A DNA stretch of 64,000 nt from Verrucomicrobiia bacterium. Lineage in GTDB: Bacteria > Verrucomicrobiota > Verrucomicrobiia > Verrucomicrobiales > Akkermansiaceae. The first letter of the stretch is position 1; every line of letters begins with the position of its first letter. Shown in pieces: positions 35,683 to 43,335 of this stretch. The notes below the pieces were generated by a model. The model saw only the letters and a list, made by a program, of their open reading frames with translations. It had not been told where the DNA came from and did no database searches. The position numbers and the translations under genes are program-made. The stretch is taken from NCBI GenBank assembly GCA_030431475.1, contig JAUIJD010000001.1:180336-244335 (forward strand). Reading direction: 5' to 3'.

Positions 35683-36171
35683 GTGTCACCCCATCTTCGC
35701 CACGTCTGCCACACCGTTGGGACCCTTGAAGTCCCCGACGAAGTCTCCCTGATCTACACCATTTCCGGCTGCCCGCTGCGCTGCCCGGGCTGTCATTCGG
35801 CGGATCTGCGGGATCCGGATCTTGGCTCCAGTCTTGATCCGGCGACCTTCGCCTCCGCCCTCGACCGCTACCGCGGCCTCGCGAGTTGCGTCTGCTTCCT
35901 CGGGGGCGAATGGCAGCCCGCTTCGCTGATCGAACTGCTCCAGCTCGCCCACGCCCGGGGATTCTCGACCTGCCTCTACACCGGACACGACGCCGTCGAT
36001 GATGCGATCGCCGTCCACCTCGATTACCTCAAGCTCGGCCCCTTCATCGCCGCGCGGGGCGGCCTCGACCGCCCCGGGACGAATCAACGCTTCCTCGATC
36101 TGCGGCGCGGAGTCGACCTCACCCACCGCTTCCAACGCCACGGCTCCCGCGCGCTCGACCTCGCCGCCTGA
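35683..36171 (+). CDS. nrdG: Anaerobic ribonucleotide reductase activating protein (radical SAM)
   Basis: This 162-residue radical SAM activase uses S-adenosylmethionine and a 4Fe-4S cluster to generate the glycyl radical on NrdD. The cluster motif is Cys30-x3-Cys34-x2-Cys37 in SGCPLRCPGCHSADL. A G-G-E-W-like segment (CVCFLGGEWQPASL) corresponds to the family's GGEP. The GTG at 35683 was chosen; an in-frame TTG at 35644 lies inside the second NrdR-like box and in AT-rich non-coding-like sequence, so is unlikely. The order nrdG then nrdD is reversed relative to E. coli nrdDG. nrdD follows after 117 bases. Confidence 0.88.
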   Translation: MSPHLRHVCHTVGTLEVPDEVSLIYTISGCPLRCPGCHSADLRDPDLGSSLDPATFASALDRYRGLASCVCFLGGEWQPASLIELLQLAHARGFSTCLYTGHDAVDDAIAVHLDYLKLGPFIAARGGLDRPGTNQRFLDLRRGVDLTHRFQRHGSRALDLAA

Positions 36172-36288
36172 GCAAACGAGCCCCGGGGATGAAGCCGGCA
36201 CCCGAACGACCGGCCCCGGGCCCCTTCCCGTCCCCTGCGACCCTCGGTAAGAAATCCAAGACCCCTGCCCCCTCACCACCCGAATCAG

Positions 36289-38046
36289 ATGTCCGTTCCT
36301 CTCGATTTCATCGACCGCTACATTTCCGCACGCAACTCGGCCGACGGCTCGCTCGTCGATGCCAATGCCAACGTCTCGTGCAAGAACGCCGCGGTGCTCG
36401 CCTCCGAGATCCACAAACAGGCCAACATCCGCATCCACCGCGAACTGATGGACCGCAAGCTCCGCGAGCTCTTCGGCGACTCCACCGCCGGGCGCTACCG
36501 CGAGCAGCTCGACCAGCACGAGATCTACACCCACGACGAGACCGCACCCTTCATGCCCTACTGCGCCTCGGTCAGCCTCTTCCCTCTCCTGCAGCAGGGT
36601 CTGGTGCCGCTCGGGGGGGAAAGCAAGGCCCCGAAGCACCTCGCCTCCTTCTGCGGCAGCTTCATCAACTTCGTGTTCGCCATCTCCGCCAACCTCGCCG
36701 GGGCCTGCGCCACCGTCGAGTTCCTCAACTGCTTCGATCACTTCGCCCGCAAGGACTACGGCACCGACTACCTCGCCACCCACCGGTTCGAGATCGAGAA
36801 CCACCTCCAGCATGTCGTCTACGCCCTCAACCAACCCGCCGCGGCCCGCAGCTACCAGAGCGTCTTCTGGAACATCTCGGTCTTCGATGAGAACTACTTC
36901 GAGAGCATGTTCGGCGACTTCGTGTTCCCCGACGGGGACCACCCGTCCTGGACCAGCGTGTCCCGTCTCCAGGCCTTCTTCCTCGAGTGGTTCAACCGTG
37001 AGCGGGAGCGCTCGCTGCTGACCTTCCCGGTCGTCACCGCCGCGCTCGTCCATGATCGCGAAGAGCCACGGGACCGGCACTTCGCCGACCTGCTCGCCAC
37101 CCAGCTCGCCGCGGGCAACTCCTTCTTCATCTACACCAGCGACAGCGTCGACTCGCTCTCCTCCTGCTGCCGTCTCCGCAACGCACTCGACCGGGACAAC
37201 GACTTCTCGTTCTCCCTCGGCGCCGGCGGGGTGATGACCGGATCGATGCAGGTCATGACCATCAACTTCAACCGCCTCGTCCAGGACGGGCGGAACCTCG
37301 AGGACCAGGTCCGCGACCTCCACCGCTACCTGGTCGCGCGCCGGGCAGTTCTCGCGGAATTCGACCAGGCCGGGCTGCTGCCCATCTACACCGCGAAGTG
37401 CATCGTGCCGGAGAAGCAGTATCTCACCATCGGCGTCAACGGCATGGTCGAGGCGGCGGAGTTCCTCGGTCTCGACCCCTCCCACAACGAGGCCTACATC
37501 GAGTGGGTCTCCGGCCAGCTGCGTGCGATCAACGAACTCAACCGCGAGGCGAGCCGCGAGTACGACGCCCGCTTCAACACCGAGTTCGTTCCCGCCGAGA
37601 ACCTCGGCGTCAAGTTCGCCCGCTGGGACCGCGAGGCGGGCTACCGCGTGCCCCGCCCGTGCTACAATTCCTACTTCTACCCGGTCGAGCGGGATGACAT
37701 CCACATCCTCGACAAGCTCATCCTCCACGGCGACCGCGTGACCCGCTACCTCGACGGTGGCTCGGCGCTCCACCTCAACCTCGAGAGCTACCCGACCGAG
37801 GAGAGCTTCGCCAAGTTGATCCGCGCCGCGATCCGCACCGGCTGCAACTATTTCTGCACCAACGTCCGCGTGACCTGCTGCAACGACTGCGGCCACATCG
37901 ACAAGCTCACCCGCGACCACTGCCCGTCCTGCGGCTCGCGGAACGTCGACCACGCCACCCGCATCATCGGCTACCTCAAGCGCGTCTCGTCGTGGTCCAG
38001 CGAGCGCCAGCACGAACACGACCGCCGGGCCTACCAGAGCACTTAG
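36289..38046 (+). CDS. nrdD: Anaerobic class III ribonucleoside-triphosphate reductase
   Basis: This 585-residue glycyl-radical enzyme reduces ribonucleotides to deoxyribonucleotides without oxygen. The glycyl radical is read as Gly561 in ATRIIGYL (family pattern R-V-x-G-Y). A zinc site near the C-terminus has Cys531, Cys534, Cys545 and Cys548 (CNDCGHI and CPSCGSR). Catalytic-loop cysteines are likely in SSCCRLR. The N-terminus starts directly with the core (LVDANANVSCKN), so the ATP-cone activity-control domain of E. coli NrdD is missing. The protein is shorter than the 700-residue form. It depends on NrdG just upstream. A large antisense frame over it is a shadow. Confidence 0.93.
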   Translation: MSVPLDFIDRYISARNSADGSLVDANANVSCKNAAVLASEIHKQANIRIHRELMDRKLRELFGDSTAGRYREQLDQHEIYTHDETAPFMPYCASVSLFPLLQQGLVPLGGESKAPKHLASFCGSFINFVFAISANLAGACATVEFLNCFDHFARKDYGTDYLATHRFEIENHLQHVVYALNQPAAARSYQSVFWNISVFDENYFESMFGDFVFPDGDHPSWTSVSRLQAFFLEWFNRERERSLLTFPVVTAALVHDREEPRDRHFADLLATQLAAGNSFFIYTSDSVDSLSSCCRLRNALDRDNDFSFSLGAGGVMTGSMQVMTINFNRLVQDGRNLEDQVRDLHRYLVARRAVLAEFDQAGLLPIYTAKCIVPEKQYLTIGVNGMVEAAEFLGLDPSHNEAYIEWVSGQLRAINELNREASREYDARFNTEFVPAENLGVKFARWDREAGYRVPRPCYNSYFYPVERDDIHILDKLILHGDRVTRYLDGGSALHLNLESYPTEESFAKLIRAAIRTGCNYFCTNVRVTCCNDCGHIDKLTRDHCPSCGSRNVDHATRIIGYLKRVSSWSSERQHEHDRRAYQST

Positions 38047-38110
38047 GGGACCGCGAGCACCCTCCGACAGGTGGGGCACCTGACCCCGAGGGCCGCCTCA
38101 AGGCCACTTC

Positions 38111-39259
38111 TCAGCGCAGGCTCTCGACGTACCACTCCGCCAGCTTCCAGCCGCCGAAAAACCAGGTGAGCGCCCCGAGGACGAGGAAGGGTCCGAACGG
38201 AAGGCGCATGCCGAAGCCGATCCGGCCGAGCACCGCCGCGGCGATGGCGTAGAGCGACCCGGCCAGCAGCGAGAAGAACACCCCGAAGGGCCCGAAGAAG
38301 GCTCCGATGACCCCCATCAGGTGCACGTCGCCCATCCCCATCGCCTCCCGCGGCACGACCGCCTTCTTCGCGGTGCCACGGAGCGCCTTGAGATCCTCCA
38401 GCGCGATCTCCCTGCCGTCGGGAAGCGTCAGTCCGTCCTCGCGCAGCGTCACGGTACCGCCCTCGATCCACGTGCCGTCCACCTCCAGGGTCTCCGCCTC
38501 GATGATCAGGCGGTCGCTCTTGCGATAGAAGATGTCCCACCAGGCCAGCTTCTCCTCGCCCATGTAGAAGTGGATCGGATCCTCCTCGTTGCTCGGCTCC
38601 TCGAGGAACCACTCGACGGCCTCGTCGTGCGCCCATTCGACCCGGCCGAAGGCGAGCTTGCCGAGAAGCACCACGATCCACAGCCCGAAGAAGCCGATCA
38701 CAAACCCGAGACCCGACTGGATCAGGCCGTCGAGCCAGGTCGGCGACGGAGAGCGCCAGCCGATCAGGTCCGGGAGTTGGGGAAAAAGCAGCGCCCCCGC
38801 GAACCCCGCGATCGTTCCGCTGATGGTCAACTCGAGGGGAATCACGAGGTGCTCGGCATCGATGAAAGCGATCGCCACGAACGAGGCGATCAGGAACCAC
38901 AGGGGAAGGATCGCGAGATGCGCGAGCTTCGCCTCCACCGCCCCGACGCGTCCCGCCATCACCCAGAGCACGGCGACGAACAGCAGCGCGGTGATCAGCT
39001 CGACCGCGAAATAGCGCGCCGAGATCTTCGTCCCGCACCATTTGCATTTCCCCCGGAGCATCAACCACGTCACCAGCGGGATGTTCAGCTTCAGCGGGAT
39101 CGGTGTCTTGCAGGACGGACAGAAGGAACGCTTCGGATCATTGACCGAGAGCCCCAGCGGCAGCCGATAGATCACCACGTTCAGGAAGGATCCGATGCAC
39201 GCGCCAACGAAGAACGCCGCCAGCAACCAGACCGGATGATCGAGCGGAGGGAAAATCAC
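38111..39259 (-). CDS. Prepilin peptidase (A24) with cytosolic insert
   Basis: This 382-residue bifunctional peptidase/N-methyltransferase for type IV prepilins or pseudopilins starts at GTG 39259; an in-frame TTG at 39277 would add 6 residues. The zinc-binding region has Cys47, Cys50, Cys72 and Cys75 (FCPSCKTPIPL and CKWCG). The catalytic aspartates are in FIDAEHLVIP (Asp134) and GMGDVH (Asp311). Several hydrophobic helices surround them. Unusual is a ~100-residue hydrophilic insert at about 205-305, between the helix after the first Asp and the GxGD motif. No pil or gsp genes are close, so it acts on substrates encoded elsewhere. Confidence 0.85.
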   Translation of the reverse strand: MIFPPLDHPVWLLAAFFVGACIGSFLNVVIYRLPLGLSVNDPKRSFCPSCKTPIPLKLNIPLVTWLMLRGKCKWCGTKISARYFAVELITALLFVAVLWVMAGRVGAVEAKLAHLAILPLWFLIASFVAIAFIDAEHLVIPLELTISGTIAGFAGALLFPQLPDLIGWRSPSPTWLDGLIQSGLGFVIGFFGLWIVVLLGKLAFGRVEWAHDEAVEWFLEEPSNEEDPIHFYMGEEKLAWWDIFYRKSDRLIIEAETLEVDGTWIEGGTVTLREDGLTLPDGREIALEDLKALRGTAKKAVVPREAMGMGDVHLMGVIGAFFGPFGVFFSLLAGSLYAIAAAVLGRIGFGMRLPFGPFLVLGALTWFFGGWKLAEWYVESLR

Positions 39260-39386
39260 CCGCGCAGTGAAACCCAAGCCAAGCAGTTCGGAAATGCGAA
39301 ATTTCTCCCCCGGGTCCCGCTTCCGGTCCGCGACGAGCCATCGACCCCCTCGTGAACGGACGAGGCTCCGATCGCGCCCGGCCCTT

Positions 39387-39435
39387 CGTCATTCGTCATT
39401 CGTCATTCGTGATTTGTCATTTGTCATTTGTCATT
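39387..39435. repeat. Seven-copy heptanucleotide tandem array
   Basis: Seven head-to-tail 7-base units run from 39387 to 39435: cgtcatt three times, cgtgatt once, then tgtcatt three times. The array lies between the prepilin peptidase and cca and ends 19 bases before the cca start. It resembles the short tandemly repeated sequences known from cyanobacteria, but here in a GC-rich genome. Confidence 0.85.
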
Positions 39436-39454
39436 GGACGCGCAGCCTCACCCC

Positions 39455-40768
39455 ATGACCGCCCGCGATGCCGCCGCTGATCTCGCTTCCCGCCTGGCCG
39501 AGGCCGGGCACGAGGCGCTTTTCGCCGGCGGGTGCGTGCGCGACGGGCTGCTGGGACGCGAACCGAAGGACTACGACATCGCCACCTCGGCCACGCCGAA
39601 GCAGATCCTCCGTCTCTTCCCCGGATCCAATGCGGTCGGGGCGCACTTCGGGGTGATCATCGTCCGCCACCACGGGCACCCCGTCGAGATCGCGACCTTC
39701 CGCACCGACGGATCCTACCGCGACGGCCGCCACCCGGAAGCGGTCACCTTCAGCACCGCCGAGGAGGACGCCCGGCGACGCGATTTCACGATCAACGGGC
39801 TGTTCGAGCATCCCTCCAGCGGCGAGATCATCGATCACGTCGGGGGCCGGGCCGACCTCGACGCCCGCTGCCTCCGCGCGATCGGAAATCCGGGGGACCG
39901 CTTCGCCGAGGACTCGCTGAGGCTGCTGCGGGCCATCCGCTTCGCCACCTCCCTCGATTTCGAGATTCATCCGGACACCTGGGACGCGGTCCGGACCCAC
40001 GCCGACGGGCTCGCCCGCATCTCGCCCGAACGCATCCGGGACGAGTTCTCCCGGCTCATCACCGCCCGCTCGCGTCGTCGGGGACTCGAGCTGCTCGTCG
40101 ATTCCGGACTGGTGCGCCACGTCATTCCCGAAGTCCTCGATCTCATCGGCTGCGACCAGCCCCCCGAGTGGCATCCGGAGGGTGACGTCTACACCCACAC
40201 CTGCATCATGCTCGAGCTGCTCGAGCCCGATGCCCCTCTGGAGCTTTGCCTCGCCGTCCTCCTGCACGACATCGCCAAGCCGCCGACCCGCACCTGGGAC
40301 GAGGAGGTCGGCCGGATCCGTTTCAACGGCCACGACACGCTCGGCGCGACGATGGCCGAGGAGATCCTGCGCCGGCTCAAGTATCCCAACAAGGTCATCG
40401 AGGACGTCGCGTTCATGGTGTCGCGTCACATGCGCTTCATGAACGTCCAGGACATGCGGGTCGCGAAGCTCAAGCGCTTCATGTCGGCCCCGACCTTTCC
40501 CCGCGAGCTGGAGCTTCACCGCGTCGACTGCGCGTCATCCAACGGCTTCACCGACAACTACGACTTCCTCCTCGCCAAGCGGGAGGAGTTCGCCCGCGAG
40601 CCCCTGGTGCCGCCCCCCCTGGTCACCGGCCGCGACCTCATCGCCCTCGGGCTCGAACCCGGGCCCGCCTTCAAGGAGATCCTCGAGGAAGCCCAGACCG
40701 AACAGCTCGAAGGGCGGCTCTCCGACCGGAATGACGCCTTGGCGTGGCTGAAGCAACGCTGCCCCTAG
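39455..40768 (+). CDS. cca: CCA tRNA nucleotidyltransferase / poly(A) polymerase family
   Basis: This is a 437-residue class II nucleotidyltransferase. The active site has GGCVRDGLLGREPKDYDIAT with the metal-binding Asp39 and Asp41, and RRRDFTINGLF further on. The neck/RNA-binding domain has RISPERIRDEFSRLI, and an HD domain follows (LLHDIAKPPTRT). The HD domain is typical of CCA-adding enzymes and A-adding paralogues in this phylum; which of the two activities applies cannot be told. It adds or repairs the 3' CCA of tRNAs. ATG 39455 was chosen since the N-terminal helix begins there. It is convergent with the hemoglobin gene over a repeat-bearing gap. Confidence 0.88.
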   Translation: MTARDAAADLASRLAEAGHEALFAGGCVRDGLLGREPKDYDIATSATPKQILRLFPGSNAVGAHFGVIIVRHHGHPVEIATFRTDGSYRDGRHPEAVTFSTAEEDARRRDFTINGLFEHPSSGEIIDHVGGRADLDARCLRAIGNPGDRFAEDSLRLLRAIRFATSLDFEIHPDTWDAVRTHADGLARISPERIRDEFSRLITARSRRRGLELLVDSGLVRHVIPEVLDLIGCDQPPEWHPEGDVYTHTCIMLELLEPDAPLELCLAVLLHDIAKPPTRTWDEEVGRIRFNGHDTLGATMAEEILRRLKYPNKVIEDVAFMVSRHMRFMNVQDMRVAKLKRFMSAPTFPRELELHRVDCASSNGFTDNYDFLLAKREEFAREPLVPPPLVTGRDLIALGLEPGPAFKEILEEAQTEQLEGRLSDRNDALAWLKQRCP

Positions 40769-40799
40769 CCCGAATGGCACTTCTTCAAGCAGGTGCTTC

Positions 40800-40912
40800 G
40801 GTCTGGAGGTCGAAGGTCTGAAAGTCCAAGGTCAGAACCAATCACGCGGAGTGAATGCTCGTGGGCTCTTGAACCAGGGGACTTTCGACCTTGGACCTTT
40901 CGACCTCCGACC
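40800..40912. repeat. Imperfect inverted repeat built of 7-base units
   Basis: Arms at 40800-40837 and 40879-40912 are roughly reverse complements, sharing ggaggtcgaa, ggtc and ccaaggtc words. Within each arm the words aaggtc/gaggtc/aaagtc recur every 7-8 bases. It lies between convergent cca and the hemoglobin gene and could form a cruciform or act as a bidirectional terminator. No coding potential was seen. Confidence 0.55.
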
Positions 40913-40969
40913 GCCTTGCCCTGAGCCACCTCAAATCGCGAAAACACGCCGAAGGAAGCGCCATTCCTC

Positions 40970-41359
40970 CTAGCCCGACTCCGCCACGTCGTCGGTGATC
41001 CGGTCGGCTTCGACGGCGATGCGGCTGTAGATGTCCTTCACGTCCTGCTCGCTGATGTCGAGGTCCTCGCGCTCGGCCTCGAGCGTGTCGAGCAGATGCT
41101 TGACGAAGCGTTTCAGGTGTTCGCGCTCGATGCCCCGGCCGGCGTGGACCTGCCGCATCGACCTTCCGGTGTAGTAGAGCGGCCCGCCGAGCGCTTCGCT
41201 GAAGAACTCCTTCTGCATCGCCTGCAGGTGCTCCATCGGCACGTGCTTGAAGAACGGTGCCAGCAGCTCGTCCGAAATCACCCGCTCGTAAAAGGCCGTG
41301 ACCAGCCGCACGATGCCCTCTTCGCCGCCAATCCGTTCGAAAAGCGTTTCCTTCTCCAT
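40970..41359 (-). CDS. Truncated hemoglobin (group I type)
   Basis: This 129-residue truncated globin binds heme and small ligands such as O2 or NO. The start at ATG 41359 gives METLFERIGG-type opening (MEKETLFERIGGEEGI), followed by the B helix FYERVISDELLAPFF with Tyr24 at the B10 position. The proximal histidine is read as His72 in SMRQVHAGRGI, followed by HLKRFVKHL. Group I is favoured by the LFERIGG opening. It is divergent from the double Lrp/AsnC protein at 41478 (118-base gap), which itself resembles a heme-pathway enzyme; that link is inferred. NO detoxification or O2 sensing are the usual roles. Confidence 0.85.
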   Translation of the reverse strand: MEKETLFERIGGEEGIVRLVTAFYERVISDELLAPFFKHVPMEHLQAMQKEFFSEALGGPLYYTGRSMRQVHAGRGIEREHLKRFVKHLLDTLEAEREDLDISEQDVKDIYSRIAVEADRITDDVAESG

Positions 41360-41465
41360 GGTCACCATCCCACCAGCCGCCCCCGACCACGACAAGCCGC
41401 TTCTGCGTACGTCCTCACCGCGAAAATCCGGAAATTTCCTCGTGGCCGGTCGGCCCGCGCCCTCC

Positions 41466-41471
41466 TAGCGT
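41466..41471 (+). promoter_or_regulatory. TAGCGT -10-like hexamer before the double Lrp gene
   Basis: TAGCGT lies 6 bases before ATG 41478, so transcription would begin at or next to the start codon. No good -35 is visible (sequence cgtggc at the expected place). Same word class as tig and cimA. Confidence 0.35.
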
Positions 41472-41477
41472 CCCGCC

Positions 41478-42581
41478 ATGTCCACGGTCCCTGTCGAACA
41501 CTCCGACCCGATCAACGCGAAGATCCTCGCCATCTCCGAGGACCTCGTCTCCGGTTTTCACGAGCATCCCTTCCACCTCATCGCGGAGAAGAGCGGCGTG
41601 GATCTCGATACCGTCCTCGAACGCATCCGGGCGATGCTCGATGCCGGGGTGATCCGCCGCGTGCGCCAGACCATGCTGGCCACCAAGCTCGCCCACGGCG
41701 CGCTGGTCGCCTGGCGGCTTCCCGAGGAGAAGCTCAACGAGGCCTTCGACTTCATGGCCAAGGAGGACCCCTTCTCCGGGCACGTCGTCATCCGCTCGAC
41801 CGATTCCGATGTCTCCGGCTCCGGCTACCGCCTCTGGACCACCCTCAAGGTGCCGGTCGGCGAGTCGCTCGACGAACACGCCACCACGCTCATGGGCCTG
41901 ACCGGGGCCGAGGAGTATCTCCTGATGCCCGCCAACGGCGTGTTCGCGCTCGGCGTCGGCCACGTCCGCCGCAAGGGCCTGCCCCCCGGCAGCAAGGCGG
42001 ACGCCCCCGCGGTGATGATGACCACCGCCACGGTCGACCTTTCCGAGGAGGAATGGGCCGTGCTCCTGGTCCTCAAGGAAGAGCTGTCGACGGACGAAAT
42101 CGTCGCCCAACCGTGGATCCGCCGCGCCGACCAGCTCGGCATCACCGTCGAGCGCTTCTGCGAGGTCGCCATGGCCCTGAACGAGAAGAAGGTCGTCGGC
42201 CGTTTCTCCACCTTCCTCGAGCACGTCAAGCCCTCCGCCGCCGGCGAACGGGTCACGCGCTTCAACGGACTCTTCCACTGGGCCGTGCCGAAGGGTCGCG
42301 AGATCGAGGCCGGCGGCGAGGTCGGGCGTCACTACTGCATGACCCATTGCTACTGGCGCGAAGGCGGACCGCAGTTCGGCAACGTCAACATCATGGGCGT
42401 CGTCCACGGCACCGAGAAGGACACCGTGCTCGCCCACAAGGCGGCCATCGACGAACACCTCGCCGGCTGCGGCATCCCGGTGAGCTACACCAACGTCTTC
42501 TGGGGCGGGCGCTCGGAGATCAAACCCTCCGAGATTTCTCCGGCGGTCTACCGCGAATGGCACGCCCGACACCGGGAGTGA
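41478..42581 (+). CDS. Double Lrp/AsnC-type protein resembling siroheme decarboxylase (AhbA/AhbB)
   Basis: This is a 367-residue protein made of two similar halves. Each half has a winged helix-turn-helix (residues ~10-62 and ~188-245) and an Lrp-like ferredoxin-fold domain (~70-160 and ~265-345). Halves share GVIRRV/VVGRF, a W-x-(L/V)-P segment (AWRLPEE, HWAVPKG) and end features. The second half has HYCMTHCYWREGG with a central H-C-Y, as in siroheme decarboxylase AhbB (S-H-C-Y-x-R). The first half lacks that motif. It may be a single-chain siroheme decarboxylase or a regulator using the same fold. It is divergent from a hemoglobin gene; a TAGCGT at 41466-41471 suggests a leaderless start. 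Confidence 0.7.
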   Translation: MSTVPVEHSDPINAKILAISEDLVSGFHEHPFHLIAEKSGVDLDTVLERIRAMLDAGVIRRVRQTMLATKLAHGALVAWRLPEEKLNEAFDFMAKEDPFSGHVVIRSTDSDVSGSGYRLWTTLKVPVGESLDEHATTLMGLTGAEEYLLMPANGVFALGVGHVRRKGLPPGSKADAPAVMMTTATVDLSEEEWAVLLVLKEELSTDEIVAQPWIRRADQLGITVERFCEVAMALNEKKVVGRFSTFLEHVKPSAAGERVTRFNGLFHWAVPKGREIEAGGEVGRHYCMTHCYWREGGPQFGNVNIMGVVHGTEKDTVLAHKAAIDEHLAGCGIPVSYTNVFWGGRSEIKPSEISPAVYREWHARHRE

Positions 42582-42654
42582 TCACCCCAGGCGACGATTT
42601 CGTCACAATGAGGGTTTTCCCGGCCGGCCGGAACCACTCTATCCCGGCACCGAA

Positions 42655-43332
42655 ATGCAGCGCATTCTGATCATCGAAGACGAGCGGGATATCGCCGACC
42701 TGATCGCCTTCAACCTCGAGCGCGCCGGCTACGAGGTCCTCAAGGCCCACGACGGCATCACCGGCGCCCGGATGGCGATCCACGAACCGACGGAGCTCAT
42801 CATCCTCGATCTGATGCTCCCGGGGAAGGACGGCTACGCGGTGTTCAAGGAGATCCGCCGCGATGCCCGCAGCCGCGAAACCCCGGTGATCATGCTCACC
42901 GCCCGCGCCCAGACCGAGGACCGCATCCAGGGACTCGAGGCCGGCGCCGACGACTATCTCACCAAGCCGTTCTCCCCGAAGGAGCTCATGCTCCGCGTCC
43001 AGGCGGTGCTCAAACGTTCCGACGCCAAGCCCGGGGCGGTCGTCGTCGAACACGGCCCCTTCCGGTTCAACAAGAACGACCTCAAGTTCTACCTGCAGGG
43101 CGAACCGGTCGAGCTCACCTCGACGGAGTTCAAGCTGCTGCTCTTCCTCACCGAGCGCGCCGGCAAGCCTCAGGACCGCAACGACCTGCTGCGCTCCGTC
43201 TGGGGCTACAGCGACGACGTGCACAGCCGGACGCTCGACACCCACATGAAGCGCCTCCGGCAGAAACTCGGCGAACACGCCGGGATGGTTGAAACGGTGC
43301 GCGGGATCGGCTACCGCGTGTCGTCCAGCTAG
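42655..43332 (+). CDS. PhoB-type two-component response regulator
   Basis: This is a 225-residue OmpR/PhoB-family regulator. The receiver domain (1-120) has the acidic pair in IIEDERD, the phosphoacceptor Asp52 in LIILDLMLPGKDGY, the Thr/Ser switch in VIMLTAR and the Lys in DDYLTKPFSPKEL. The DNA-binding winged helix occupies ~128-225 (FRFNKNDLKFYLQGEPVELTSTE-type strands, then TLDTHMKRLRQKLG and VETVRGIGYRV). It lies 3 bases upstream of the kinase gene in one operon. The PhoB-like sequence suggests phosphate control, but no pst or pho genes lie in the window. The region before it has no clear Shine-Dalgarno site. Confidence 0.9.
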   Translation: MQRILIIEDERDIADLIAFNLERAGYEVLKAHDGITGARMAIHEPTELIILDLMLPGKDGYAVFKEIRRDARSRETPVIMLTARAQTEDRIQGLEAGADDYLTKPFSPKELMLRVQAVLKRSDAKPGAVVVEHGPFRFNKNDLKFYLQGEPVELTSTEFKLLLFLTERAGKPQDRNDLLRSVWGYSDDVHSRTLDTHMKRLRQKLGEHAGMVETVRGIGYRVSSS

Positions 43333-43335
43333 CGC

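Noticed and set aside
35686..38079. Minus-strand open frame of 797 codons opposite nrdG and nrdD
   Set aside because: Low-complexity, valine- and glutamate-rich antisense product; the plus-strand genes are unambiguous.
39387..39435. Possible CRISPR array
   Set aside because: Units are 7 bases head to tail with no spacers and no cas genes nearby.
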